From positions 1 through 64,000 of the forward strand of contig NZ_OMPS01000047.1 of NCBI RefSeq assembly GCF_900313035.1: a stretch of DNA of 64,000 nt, read 5' to 3'. The notes beneath the pieces are model-generated. The model was not told the DNA's origin, made no database searches, and was given only the letters and a program-made list of their open reading frames with translations. The DNA comes from Ruegeria sp. EL01. GTDB taxonomy: Bacteria; Pseudomonadota; Alphaproteobacteria; Rhodobacterales; Rhodobacteraceae. Positions 44,393 to 52,046 of the stretch are shown piece by piece. How positions within the stretch are numbered: position 1 is the first letter of the stretch; each line of letters begins with the position of its first letter. The position numbers and the translations under genes were made by a program.

Positions 44393-45872
44393 TGTACTTT
44401 CCAGACGGTTTGCGCATCGGAAGACGGCGGATTTCTTCCAGCGTCTGTGCGTCATAAACAATCACCGCGCCGTCATCTTCCCAGATCGACACAAGCGCGT
44501 GGCGACCATCTTTGGTGAATTCCACATGGGCCACGGTTTTGCCGGGCGCAGGGCGCAGCGTTTTGACGATTTCAAGGCTCTGCTTGTCGATCACGTGCAT
44601 CGCGTCCTTGTTGGGACCAAAGAACACATCAGCCCAGACGTAGGGTGAGTTTTCATGGCTGCGCATAAAGAACCCGGGCCCTAAAGTCTTGATCCGTTTG
44701 ACGGTTTCCCATGTCTCCATGTCGATCACGGAAACGGTGCCATCGCTCAGATGCGGCGTGGCCATCACGGTGGTATCGCCATATCGCCATGTGATGCCCG
44801 ATCCCAGATGCGGCATACCCGGCAGGTCCAGATCAGCCACTTTCTGGCCGATGACCAGATCGATGACCTGCCCACCATTTCCGTCGCGAGACGCGCCCAT
44901 GACGTATTCATAACTCTGGTCGAAAAAGAAATCGTCCAGATAGTCGGGCGTGGTGATCTTGCGCACTGGAAAGGGATTTGGGTTCTTGAACTGCCCCTCA
45001 ATGCGGAAATCATGGCCCAGCCCGAACTGAGGTGGGTTGTCGCCGTAATAAACCTCCCAAATCTCGGGCACATCCTTTAACGCCAACACAAAACTCTCGC
45101 GCGGCGGTGCCTGATAAACAGCCGAGACACGGCTGGGTTTGCCCTTCTTGCTTTTGATGTCGATGACTTCGGCGACGGAGAGGTCTTCGGTCGACAGCAA
45201 TGTCAGGCTGTTGGGCAGGTAATTCGCCACAGCCAGCCAATTGCCATCGCCCGACATGGCGATGTTGCGGCTGTTCAGGCCCGCACGCACACGGCCCACC
45301 TGTTGCAGCGCCCAGATGTCATATTTCTGCACCCAACCATCGCGCGACATGATGAAGACATAGCGCCCATCGGCGCTGAATTTCGGCCCGCCATGGACGG
45401 CAAAGGGCGTCTCGAACCGGTCAAGAACCTCGAACGTGTCGCCGTCCAGAACGCTGACATGATGATCTCCGGTTTCAACCACCAGCGTTATGTTCATCGG
45501 GTCACTAGTCCAGACCGGCGCATCCACCAAAGCGTAATCTTCGTCCAGAATGCGACTTGCCATGATCTCGGCCTCGCCCCATTCAGGGTTGGTTTCCAAC
45601 GGCGATTTCAACCAGCCTGCCAGTTCCTCAATTTGCAGCACGTCCAACTCATGCGAAAACGCAGGCATCTGCGTGGCGATACGCCCCTCTGCAATCACTG
45701 AGGCCACACGAGGGCCACGCATCCGCTTCAACGTCTCAGGGATCAGCGCCGGGCCAACACCGCCCAAACGATTCTCCCCATGGCACGAGGCGCAGTGCTC
45801 GGCAAAATCTGACGGCGCATCCGCCCAGACAGCGCCCGCACTCAGGATCGCGCACACCGCCCCGACGTTCAT
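44349..45872 (-). CDS. nirN: NirN, dihydro-heme d1 dehydrogenase
   Basis: A 507-aa periplasmic protein starting MNVGAVCAILSAGAVWA (signal peptide). Heme c is bound at CASCH (Cys27-His31), followed by a cd1-type eight-blade propeller, as in NirS but with NirN features. NirN performs the last step of heme d1 synthesis, introducing the double bond. The frame is open to 46040 with in-frame ATGs. The downstream start is chosen because it gives a clean signal peptide and because a GGGAG site from an interspersed repeat lies just upstream. Confidence 0.88.
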   Translation of the reverse strand: MNVGAVCAILSAGAVWADAPSDFAEHCASCHGENRLGGVGPALIPETLKRMRGPRVASVIAEGRIATQMPAFSHELDVLQIEELAGWLKSPLETNPEWGEAEIMASRILDEDYALVDAPVWTSDPMNITLVVETGDHHVSVLDGDTFEVLDRFETPFAVHGGPKFSADGRYVFIMSRDGWVQKYDIWALQQVGRVRAGLNSRNIAMSGDGNWLAVANYLPNSLTLLSTEDLSVAEVIDIKSKKGKPSRVSAVYQAPPRESFVLALKDVPEIWEVYYGDNPPQFGLGHDFRIEGQFKNPNPFPVRKITTPDYLDDFFFDQSYEYVMGASRDGNGGQVIDLVIGQKVADLDLPGMPHLGSGITWRYGDTTVMATPHLSDGTVSVIDMETWETVKRIKTLGPGFFMRSHENSPYVWADVFFGPNKDAMHVIDKQSLEIVKTLRPAPGKTVAHVEFTKDGRHALVSIWEDDGAVIVYDAQTLEEIRRLPMRKPSGKYNVWNKITFSEGTSH

Positions 45873-45899
45873 CTTTTTGAAAATACTCCCGCCGGAGGC
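45868..45899 (-). repeat. Interspersed 32-base repeat, copy 1 (nirN start)
   Basis: This copy shares 30 of 32 bases with 62341-62372, including the identical 19-base core aaatactcccgccggaggc. On the minus strand it reads as a GCCTCCGGCGGGAG hairpin-like part and then an A/T-rich part ending at the nirN ATG. It supplies the ribosome-binding GGGAG for nirN. It resembles a repeat common upstream of genes in Rhodobacteraceae. Confidence 0.75.
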
Positions 45900-45948
45900 T
45901 CCTGCGCGCGCCACACGCATGGCAGTAGACCGAACGGAGCAGACGGTG

Positions 45949-47163
45949 TCAAAAGAACTGATGCGCCGGATCATGACGTTTCCCCCGGAAAGGCGTGACC
46001 TGCAGACGCTCATCTGCATCATCCACACCGATTTCATCATTTGACAGGTAACAGGCCGGGTCTTCGGCCCAGGGATCTCCGGTCAATTTCAAGGCCCGGA
46101 TGCGGGTGTTGCCGCCACAAACATCCCTGAGCTGACAGGCCCCGCACCGCCCTTTCAGCGGACGTGGACGGGTGCGCAGCAGGGCCAGCATCGGGTCATC
46201 ACCGGTCCAAAGTTCGGAAAACGAAGCGGTCTTCACATTGCCGACGGTATAATCCGACCAGTAGGTGTCCGGGTGAACCCGGCCCAGATTGTCGATATTC
46301 GCCACGCCCAGGCCGCTGGAATTGCCGCCCCAACGGGCAAGATGTTCGCGCACATGCGCCTCTTTCTCGGCATCGAAGTGCGCGCGGACCCAATTCAGGA
46401 AATAGCCTGCATCAGCATCATTATTGCCGGTCACGATATCCAGTGGTCGCCCGCCCGAGGCGGCCTCCCACGCGCGTTCCAGCAACAGATCCAGACCTTT
46501 ACGGGTGCGCCTGTGTTCGGCATCCTCGCCTCGGTTCTTGTCGCCACGCCCGGCATAGACCAAATGGGACAGGTAGAACTTGTCAACGCCTTCGTCATCA
46601 CACAGCTGCAGCAGATCAGGCAGGTGATGTTGCGTACCCCCGGTCAGGCAAAAGCGCAGGCCAACCTTGATGCCGCGCTTTTTGCATTCGCGCACGCCAC
46701 GCAAGGCGTCGGCAAAAGCACCTTCGACACCTCGGAACCAATCATTGGTGGCCCCAATCCCGTCCAGCGAGATGCCGACATAGTTAAAGCCAATCTCGGC
46801 GATCCTATCGGCGGTTTCGCCGTGAATTCGCGTGCCGTTGGTCGACAGCGCCAGCATCGGCACCAGATCGCGGGCACGATTGGCGATGTCAAAGAAATCG
46901 AACCGGTCCAGCGGTTCCCCACCCGAGAGGATCAAGGCCGGGACGCGAAACTGGCCAAGATCCTCAAGGGTTTCCATGGCTTGCTCATGACTGAGCTCGC
47001 CCGGGAACGCCACATCCGCCGAGACGGTGTAACAGTGACGACATTTCAAGTTGCAGCGTCGGGTCAGATTCCAGATCACCACCGGTTTCACCGGGCCGGG
47101 GCGGCGCTTGCGCACCGGGGTCGGGGTAACCAGCTGATGCATGTATTCGGTCAGGCGGAACAT
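45949..47163 (-). CDS. nirJ: NirJ radical SAM heme d1 synthesis protein
   Basis: A 404-aa radical SAM enzyme. The 4Fe-4S motif is CNLKCRHC (Cys37, Cys41, Cys44). The C-terminal SPASM-like cysteines are CGACQLRDVCGG and later DPACYL. NirJ converts didecarboxysiroheme on the way to heme d1 by removing two propionates. It lies 4 bases after nirH. Confidence 0.93.
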   Translation of the reverse strand: MFRLTEYMHQLVTPTPVRKRRPGPVKPVVIWNLTRRCNLKCRHCYTVSADVAFPGELSHEQAMETLEDLGQFRVPALILSGGEPLDRFDFFDIANRARDLVPMLALSTNGTRIHGETADRIAEIGFNYVGISLDGIGATNDWFRGVEGAFADALRGVRECKKRGIKVGLRFCLTGGTQHHLPDLLQLCDDEGVDKFYLSHLVYAGRGDKNRGEDAEHRRTRKGLDLLLERAWEAASGGRPLDIVTGNNDADAGYFLNWVRAHFDAEKEAHVREHLARWGGNSSGLGVANIDNLGRVHPDTYWSDYTVGNVKTASFSELWTGDDPMLALLRTRPRPLKGRCGACQLRDVCGGNTRIRALKLTGDPWAEDPACYLSNDEIGVDDADERLQVTPFRGKRHDPAHQFF

Positions 47164-47167
47164 GGTC

Positions 47168-47662
47168 TCAGCCTTTCACTTGTTCGTTTGTTTTCAGGCG
47201 CAACCCGGTCTTTTTCAGGATGCGCGTGGAATAAAGAATGTCCTTGGCGCGACAGGCTCCGCCCAAAATGGCGCTGATTTGGTTGCGTTTCTCTTCGACT
47301 TCGGCGCGGTTGGTGCCGTGCACCATGGCAAACAGGTTGTAGGGCCAGTCCGGCAAAGCGCGCGGGCGTTCGTAGCAATGGGTGACAAAGGGCAACGCGC
47401 CGATATGCGTGCCCAATTCGCTGATCTGGTCGTCAGCCACGTCCCAAACGGTCATTCCGTTCGAGGTCATGCCCAGCTTGTAGTGATTGGGTGCGGCAGC
47501 GATGCGACGGATTACGCCACGCGCCTTAAGTTCTGCCAGACGACTGAGCAGCGCGTCCTCGGCCATTCCAAGTGTTTCGACCACCTGCGCGAAAGGCGCG
47601 GGTACAAAGGGCAGACCGCCCTGTAGCGCCTCGATAATCTGTCTGTCTTTCGCGTCGATCAT
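47168..47662 (-). CDS. nirH: NirH, siroheme decarboxylase subunit (AsnC-like)
   Basis: A 164-aa protein starting MIDAKDRQIIEALQGG at an ATGA overlap with nirG. It has an AsnC/Lrp-type helix-turn-helix and a ferredoxin-like core with APNHYKLGMTSNGMTVWDV and VTHCYERPRALPDWPYNLFAM. This matches the NirH/NirL group that decarboxylates siroheme together with NirD/G. The upstream open frame is an extension inside nirG and is not used. Confidence 0.88.
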   Translation of the reverse strand: MIDAKDRQIIEALQGGLPFVPAPFAQVVETLGMAEDALLSRLAELKARGVIRRIAAAPNHYKLGMTSNGMTVWDVADDQISELGTHIGALPFVTHCYERPRALPDWPYNLFAMVHGTNRAEVEEKRNQISAILGGACRAKDILYSTRILKKTGLRLKTNEQVKG

Positions 47663-48108
47663 GCCGCTACCCTGAAGCCGATGAAGAATTCCTGAAGTTT
47701 GGGGAATTGCAGAACCTCTATCCCTGTTTCCATTTGGATTGCTTTGGCTGTATCTCCGATCCCTTTGGCGGTTTCGGTGGCCAGTACGAACCACATGTTC
47801 AACCGATGTGTGCGTTCATAATTATGCGCCACCTCGGGATGCGCATTGACTTTGGTCAGGACGGTTTCGAAATCTTCATCGGGCACCGCCATGGCACACA
47901 GGCAGAACGCGCCGCCCATCGCAGCGGCATCGAAGAACGGACCAAACCGGGTGATCACACGATCTTCGCGCAAGCGAGTCAGACGGCTGAGCAGCTCGCT
48001 TTCGGATATGCCCAGCTCCTGGGCAATAGCACCATACAGGTTAGATACCAGCGGCAGATCATCCTGCATCCGGTTCAGGATCGCGCGGTCGGTTCTGTCT
48101 AACGTCAT
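47659..48108 (-). CDS. nirG: NirG, siroheme decarboxylase subunit (AsnC-like)
   Basis: A 149-aa AsnC-like protein with RTDRAILNRMQDDLPLV, VITRFGPFFDAAAMGGAFCL and VAHNYERTHRLNMWFVLATE. The HNYER..LNMWFV pattern marks the NirD/NirG type, in contrast with the HCYERP..WPYN of the NirH/L type. It pairs with NirH in decarboxylating siroheme for heme d1. Four-bp overlaps join it to nirDL and nirH. Assignment as NirG rather than NirL follows gene order. Confidence 0.85.
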   Translation of the reverse strand: MTLDRTDRAILNRMQDDLPLVSNLYGAIAQELGISESELLSRLTRLREDRVITRFGPFFDAAAMGGAFCLCAMAVPDEDFETVLTKVNAHPEVAHNYERTHRLNMWFVLATETAKGIGDTAKAIQMETGIEVLQFPKLQEFFIGFRVAA

Positions 48109-49094
48109 GCTGCAGCCTCATCGTGTTTGATCAACGCGCCGGTCTGTTTGAAGCAACGAGTTGAGAACAGGACCTTGTGCTGCGCCCCGAACATCTCTGG
48201 CAGGGCGGCGGCCCCTGCGAGCACCTGCCGCGCCTCGCTGCGCGAGCGGGCGTGAATCATGGAATACAATCGATAGGGCCAGACGCCTTCGACCGGACGC
48301 CGCTCGTAACACAGTGTGACACCGGGATGTGCCGCAAGGACGGGTCCCGCGACCGAGACCTGTTCGGATGGCATGTCCCAGACTACCATCGCATTGGCCG
48401 ACCAGCCCAAGGCGCGGTGTCGCACGATCACGCCTAGGCGCGAGACGATGCCCGCCACATGCAGCGCTTTGATCCGTCCCATCACATCATCTGCGTTCCG
48501 TTCCAATGACCGGGCCAGCGTGGCATAGGGATCGACGACCAAAGGCAGACCGGAACTGAGCGCCTGCAACAACGAACGGTCGCCGTCCTGCATGACAGTG
48601 CGATCCACCTTGCGCGGCCGCGGTACATCATGGGATGTGCCGGACATGCGAAAGCCCAGATCCACATTGAACGGGCGTATCAGCCGCAGATCCAGAACAT
48701 GCAGCCCGGTCCTTTCTTCGATCCGCGCCAACGTCTCATCCACATGCGCCCGGTCCGGGCCAGTGGCGACAAACCAAAGGTTCCAATCATCCTCGCGCTG
48801 GTAGTTGTGGTTTACCCCTGGTTCGGCGTCGATCAGAGCGGCGACCTCTTCCAGCCGCTCATCCGGCGCGGCGACGGCGGCCAAAGTGCTGGCGGAAACG
48901 GCACCCGGTGCGATCGTTGCGCCCACTCGCGTGATCCGCCCCGTCGCACGCATACGGGCGAGGCGATCAAGAACACCGACTTCATCCAAACCGAGGGCAT
49001 CAGCCAACGGTTGAAAAGGGCGCTCAATGACAGGGAAATTGCGCTGGAATTCATCCAGTAGGCGGCGGTCGATCGGGTCGGTGATATGATGCAT
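48105..49094 (-). CDS. nirDL: NirDL, fused siroheme decarboxylase
   Basis: A 329-aa fusion of two AsnC-like units. Residues about 1-155 are NirD-type (VGATIAPGAVSAST, VNHNYQREDDWNLWFVATG). Residues about 170-325 are NirL-type (VIVRHRALGWSANAMVVWD, VTLCYERRPVEGVWPYRLY). The enzyme converts siroheme to didecarboxysiroheme in heme d1 synthesis. The separate nirG and nirH downstream make four related units in all. It lies 3 bases after nirF. Confidence 0.93.
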   Translation of the reverse strand: MHHITDPIDRRLLDEFQRNFPVIERPFQPLADALGLDEVGVLDRLARMRATGRITRVGATIAPGAVSASTLAAVAAPDERLEEVAALIDAEPGVNHNYQREDDWNLWFVATGPDRAHVDETLARIEERTGLHVLDLRLIRPFNVDLGFRMSGTSHDVPRPRKVDRTVMQDGDRSLLQALSSGLPLVVDPYATLARSLERNADDVMGRIKALHVAGIVSRLGVIVRHRALGWSANAMVVWDMPSEQVSVAGPVLAAHPGVTLCYERRPVEGVWPYRLYSMIHARSRSEARQVLAGAAALPEMFGAQHKVLFSTRCFKQTGALIKHDEAAA

Positions 49095-49097
49095 CGA

Positions 49098-50243
49098 TTA
49101 TAGCCCCGTTCTGTGCGCGCGGGCGGTGAAGAATATGCCGGACGGACTGTCCGCCTCAATTTCACGCAGTTTTTCAAAGCTTTGCGTGTCGTAGATCATG
49201 ACCTTGTTGGCGTCCCGCACGCTGATCCAGACCTCATGACCACGCGGCGTGAACTCCATATGCAACACAGCGGGGCCGGGTTTGAACTCATGGATGATCT
49301 TCTTGCTGACGGAATCGATCACCTGGATCGTGTCGTTCAGAGGATGGGCAAAGTTGACCCAAACCTGCCGCCCATCGGGGCGGGCCATGGCAAAGACCGG
49401 CTGTCCATGGGTTTGAGTGCGCCCGGTTTCCGTCAATGTGCCAGCGTCGATCCAGAGGATTTCGCGATGGCCGACGGCGGGCAGAACGAATTCGCGGCCG
49501 GTCAGCGCCCAACCTTCCAGATGGGGCATCTTGTAGACGGGCATTTCCTTTTGTCCGCGTCCGTAGCCGGGCAGCACGCGGATCGGTTCAGGACTATCCG
49601 CCCACAGGTCAAGCGCGGTCAGACCATCCTCACCGAACAGGCCGGTGATATAGGTGCGGCCATTGGCGGTGATCAGCGCGTCATAGGGGTGTTCGCCCAT
49701 ATCCGTGATCTTGGTGATCTCGGGTTTGCCCGCGGCAAAATCGGCGATCCAAGTTTCGCCTGTATCCCACATGGTGAACACAAAGCGACGGCCCGGCGCA
49801 TCAACCAAGCCAATAGTTTTGCTTCCGGTCGGGATGTCAGCCACCATTTCGAGCGTATCGGCGTCAAATACACGGACCCCGCCGGGTTCATAATTTGATA
49901 CCGCGACCAACGTGCCGTCATCCGAAATGGCGCCGCCGATGGCATTGCCGGATTGCACGATACGGTTGGCGATTTGCCGAGTGACGATATCGACTTTGGT
50001 TAGCCCGCCATCGCGCCCGAACACATAGGCAAAGCGTTGATCGGGTGAATAGACCAAAGAGGCATGGGACAGGTCGCCCAAGCCCTTGATGCGCGCCAGT
50101 GCTGCGCGGTCGGACTGATCAACCAGCAGGACCGAGCCCTTGGCGCGTTCAATCACCAGCCCCAGATCTCCGGTCGCGGTGGGTTCTGCATGGGCGGCAG
50201 TCATCATCAGGGTTGTGACAAGGCCAAGGATAAGATGTTTCAT
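49098..50243 (-). CDS. nirF: NirF, heme d1 biosynthesis propeller protein
   Basis: A 381-aa periplasmic protein with signal peptide MKHLILGLVTTLMMTAAHA (this ATG overlaps the nirC stop) and an eight-bladed cd1-type propeller without a cytochrome c domain. Typical segments are GLVIERAKGSVLLVDQ, YVFGRDGGLTKVDI and LHMEFTPRGHEVWISVRDA. NirF acts in a late step of heme d1 formation and interacts with NirN and NirS. Confidence 0.9.
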   Translation of the reverse strand: MKHLILGLVTTLMMTAAHAEPTATGDLGLVIERAKGSVLLVDQSDRAALARIKGLGDLSHASLVYSPDQRFAYVFGRDGGLTKVDIVTRQIANRIVQSGNAIGGAISDDGTLVAVSNYEPGGVRVFDADTLEMVADIPTGSKTIGLVDAPGRRFVFTMWDTGETWIADFAAGKPEITKITDMGEHPYDALITANGRTYITGLFGEDGLTALDLWADSPEPIRVLPGYGRGQKEMPVYKMPHLEGWALTGREFVLPAVGHREILWIDAGTLTETGRTQTHGQPVFAMARPDGRQVWVNFAHPLNDTIQVIDSVSKKIIHEFKPGPAVLHMEFTPRGHEVWISVRDANKVMIYDTQSFEKLREIEADSPSGIFFTARAHRTGL

Positions 50244-50614
50244 TGTGCCTCCGGTTGCAGAAGGTAGCGTGCGATCCATTCAGCCTCTTCCGGGCTGATC
50301 AGAGGTCGCCATGGGGGCATCGCAGTGTCAGGGATGCCGTCCAGGATCACTCCGGTCAGTACCTCGGCGTCATAGTGACCCAGTGTTTCAGCCCGAAGGT
50401 CAGGGCCAAGCCCCCCTTTCAGGGACAGGCCGTGGCATGACCCACAATCCTGATGAACAAGTCGCTTCAGGGCGTTGGGATCCAAAGCGTCAGCGGCAAA
50501 GGCCGAGGTCGCGACAAGCACGGCTGTTGTTAGAAAGGCGCGCAGGGTCCAGCCAGTGCCACCGGCAGGCGCGGCAGAGCGCAACCCCAACTGGATATGA
50601 GCAAGGCTAGCCAT
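50240..50614 (-). CDS. nirC: NirC, cytochrome c55x
   Basis: A 124-aa small periplasmic c-type cytochrome. The chosen start (MASLAHIQLGLRS) overlaps the nirE stop by 8 bases and precedes a signal-like stretch FLTTAVLVATSAFA. Heme c is bound at CGSCH (Cys57-His61), with the Met ligand likely in DTAMPPW. NirC may donate electrons to NirS or act in heme d1 synthesis. Confidence 0.85.
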   Translation of the reverse strand: MASLAHIQLGLRSAAPAGGTGWTLRAFLTTAVLVATSAFAADALDPNALKRLVHQDCGSCHGLSLKGGLGPDLRAETLGHYDAEVLTGVILDGIPDTAMPPWRPLISPEEAEWIARYLLQPEAQ

Positions 50615-51368
50615 GGGCCTGTTCCAAAATCCGGGCAACAGGCTGTTGCGCATATAGCGAGACCACATCACCAATGATGAACAGCGTTGGTGCCCTGAGC
50701 GCGGCCGTGCGTGCATCCGTGGCGATCCGGTCCAGACGCGACACCAGGCGGCATTCATCCGGGGTCGTTGCGTTGCTGACGGCCAGAACCGGGGTGGACC
50801 CGGGCAGGTTTTCCGTCATCAAACCCACGGCAATCTGGCCGATGTTAGCGACGCCCATATAGATCACAACCGTCGAGTCGGGATCAGCCAACCGCTTCCA
50901 ATCAAGATCAAGAACCTTGTCAGCCTGTCGATGCCCGGTGACAAACTGAACCGATGTTGCCAGACCACGATGTGTCAAAGGCACTCCGGTCGAGCTGGAG
51001 GCTCCCTGCGCGGCCGTAATGCCAGGGGCATATTCGACTGCGACACCGCGCGCGATCAGATACGCGGCCTCTTCCGAACCACGACCAAAAACCATCGGAT
51101 CGCCGCCTTTCAGACGGGCTACATTGTGCCCAGCGCGGGCCTGTTCCAGCAAAATCTCGTTGATGCGATCCTGCGGGACGGTGTGGCATTTCGGGGCTTT
51201 CCCAACGGGGATCAGCTGCGCCGCGTCCGCATGCAGGGCAAGGATGTCGTCCGAGACCAGACGATCATAGACCACCACATCGGCCTGTTGCAGCATCCGC
51301 AGCGCGCGCAGGGTCAAAAGCTCGGGGTCACCTGGACCGGCACCGATCAGAAAAACCTTACCACTCAT
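50607..51368 (-). CDS. nirE: NirE, uroporphyrinogen-III C-methyltransferase
   Basis: A 253-aa SUMT starting MSGKVFLIGAGPGDPELLTL, the classical methyltransferase opening, with VVYDRLVSDDILAL, RLKGGDPMVFGRGSEEA and GASSSTGVPLTHRGLA. It makes precorrin-2 by adding two methyl groups from SAM and provides the entry to heme d1. It lacks the CysG dehydrogenase/chelatase domain, as expected for NirE. It heads a gene block with its own FNR-type box. Confidence 0.9.
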   Translation of the reverse strand: MSGKVFLIGAGPGDPELLTLRALRMLQQADVVVYDRLVSDDILALHADAAQLIPVGKAPKCHTVPQDRINEILLEQARAGHNVARLKGGDPMVFGRGSEEAAYLIARGVAVEYAPGITAAQGASSSTGVPLTHRGLATSVQFVTGHRQADKVLDLDWKRLADPDSTVVIYMGVANIGQIAVGLMTENLPGSTPVLAVSNATTPDECRLVSRLDRIATDARTAALRAPTLFIIGDVVSLYAQQPVARILEQAHG

Positions 51369-51511
51369 GTGTAAACTCGCTTGTTCTGAATGTCTTCTGA
51401 ACCCGGGAGGTCCGGCAGATCCCACCTGCGGATCCGATGCGAAACTGGGACGTTGCTGGGTGAACCGGGCGTGTCATGGCCTGAGGGTGGCGCAATATCT
51501 GCGCGGCCTCC

Positions 51512-51525
51512 TTGACTAAAGTTAA
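51512..51525 (-). promoter_or_regulatory. FNR/NnrR-type box upstream of nirE
   Basis: TTGACTAAAGTTAA is of the TTGAC-N4-GTYAA class. It lies about 145 bases before the nirE start and just after the cupredoxin stop, so nirECF-DL-GHJN can be transcribed separately from nirS. Confidence 0.7.
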
Positions 51526-51582
51526 GGAGCGCCGGATTTGCACCCGCGCTCCTTTGATATTGCATGTCATTTTGCCCTATGG

Positions 51583-51990
51583 TCAGGGTTCGACCGTGAT
51601 CATCCCGATCATATTCTGCGTCTCCCAATGCGGCCCGCACAGATAGTTCTGCTGACCGGGTGTAAGGAAGGTCATTTCCACGAATTCTTCCGGGAACAGC
51701 CGATCGCTTTCGGGTTCGCTTCCATCTTTCAACAGCACGCTGTGGCTGGTACGTTTGTCCACATTGACCCAGCGCACCGTGGTCCCTGCCTGCACCGTCA
51801 GTTCGGCGGGGCAGAAGTTGTACTTGTACATCAATACCACCTCAGCCTCGCCAACTGCTGACGAGGGCTGGCCGAACATCTCGGCATAACGTTCTTCGGC
51901 TTCGGTGCAGATGGCCGCCGCGTCGTCATCCGCGGCAAAGGCGGGGGCAGCTACGAGCAGCAACGCCGAAAGAAGCCGGTGGGGTGTCAT
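51583..51990 (-). CDS. Periplasmic cupredoxin (pseudoazurin/plastocyanin-like)
   Basis: A 135-aa protein with signal peptide MTPHRLLSALLLVAAPAFA. The blue-copper ligands are seen as His in KRTSHSVLL, then Cys, His and Met in YLCGPHWETQNMIGM. A TVRWVNVD strand precedes the first ligand, as usual. It may donate electrons to NirS or NosZ. It lies 56 bases after the NirT-like fusion cytochrome on the same strand. Confidence 0.82.
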   Translation of the reverse strand: MTPHRLLSALLLVAAPAFAADDDAAAICTEAEERYAEMFGQPSSAVGEAEVVLMYKYNFCPAELTVQAGTTVRWVNVDKRTSHSVLLKDGSEPESDRLFPEEFVEMTFLTPGQQNYLCGPHWETQNMIGMITVEP

Positions 51991-52046
51991 GGTCCAAGTC
52001 TCCGTTCCGAAAATGGGTTGGGGCCGCATGGTCTGGCCCCAATCCG

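Noticed and set aside
45873..46040. Longer N-terminal extension of NirN starting inside nirJ
   Set aside because: It would overlap nirJ, lacks a signal peptide at its start, and is partly encoded by the interspersed repeat. The internal ATG gives a normal signal peptide.
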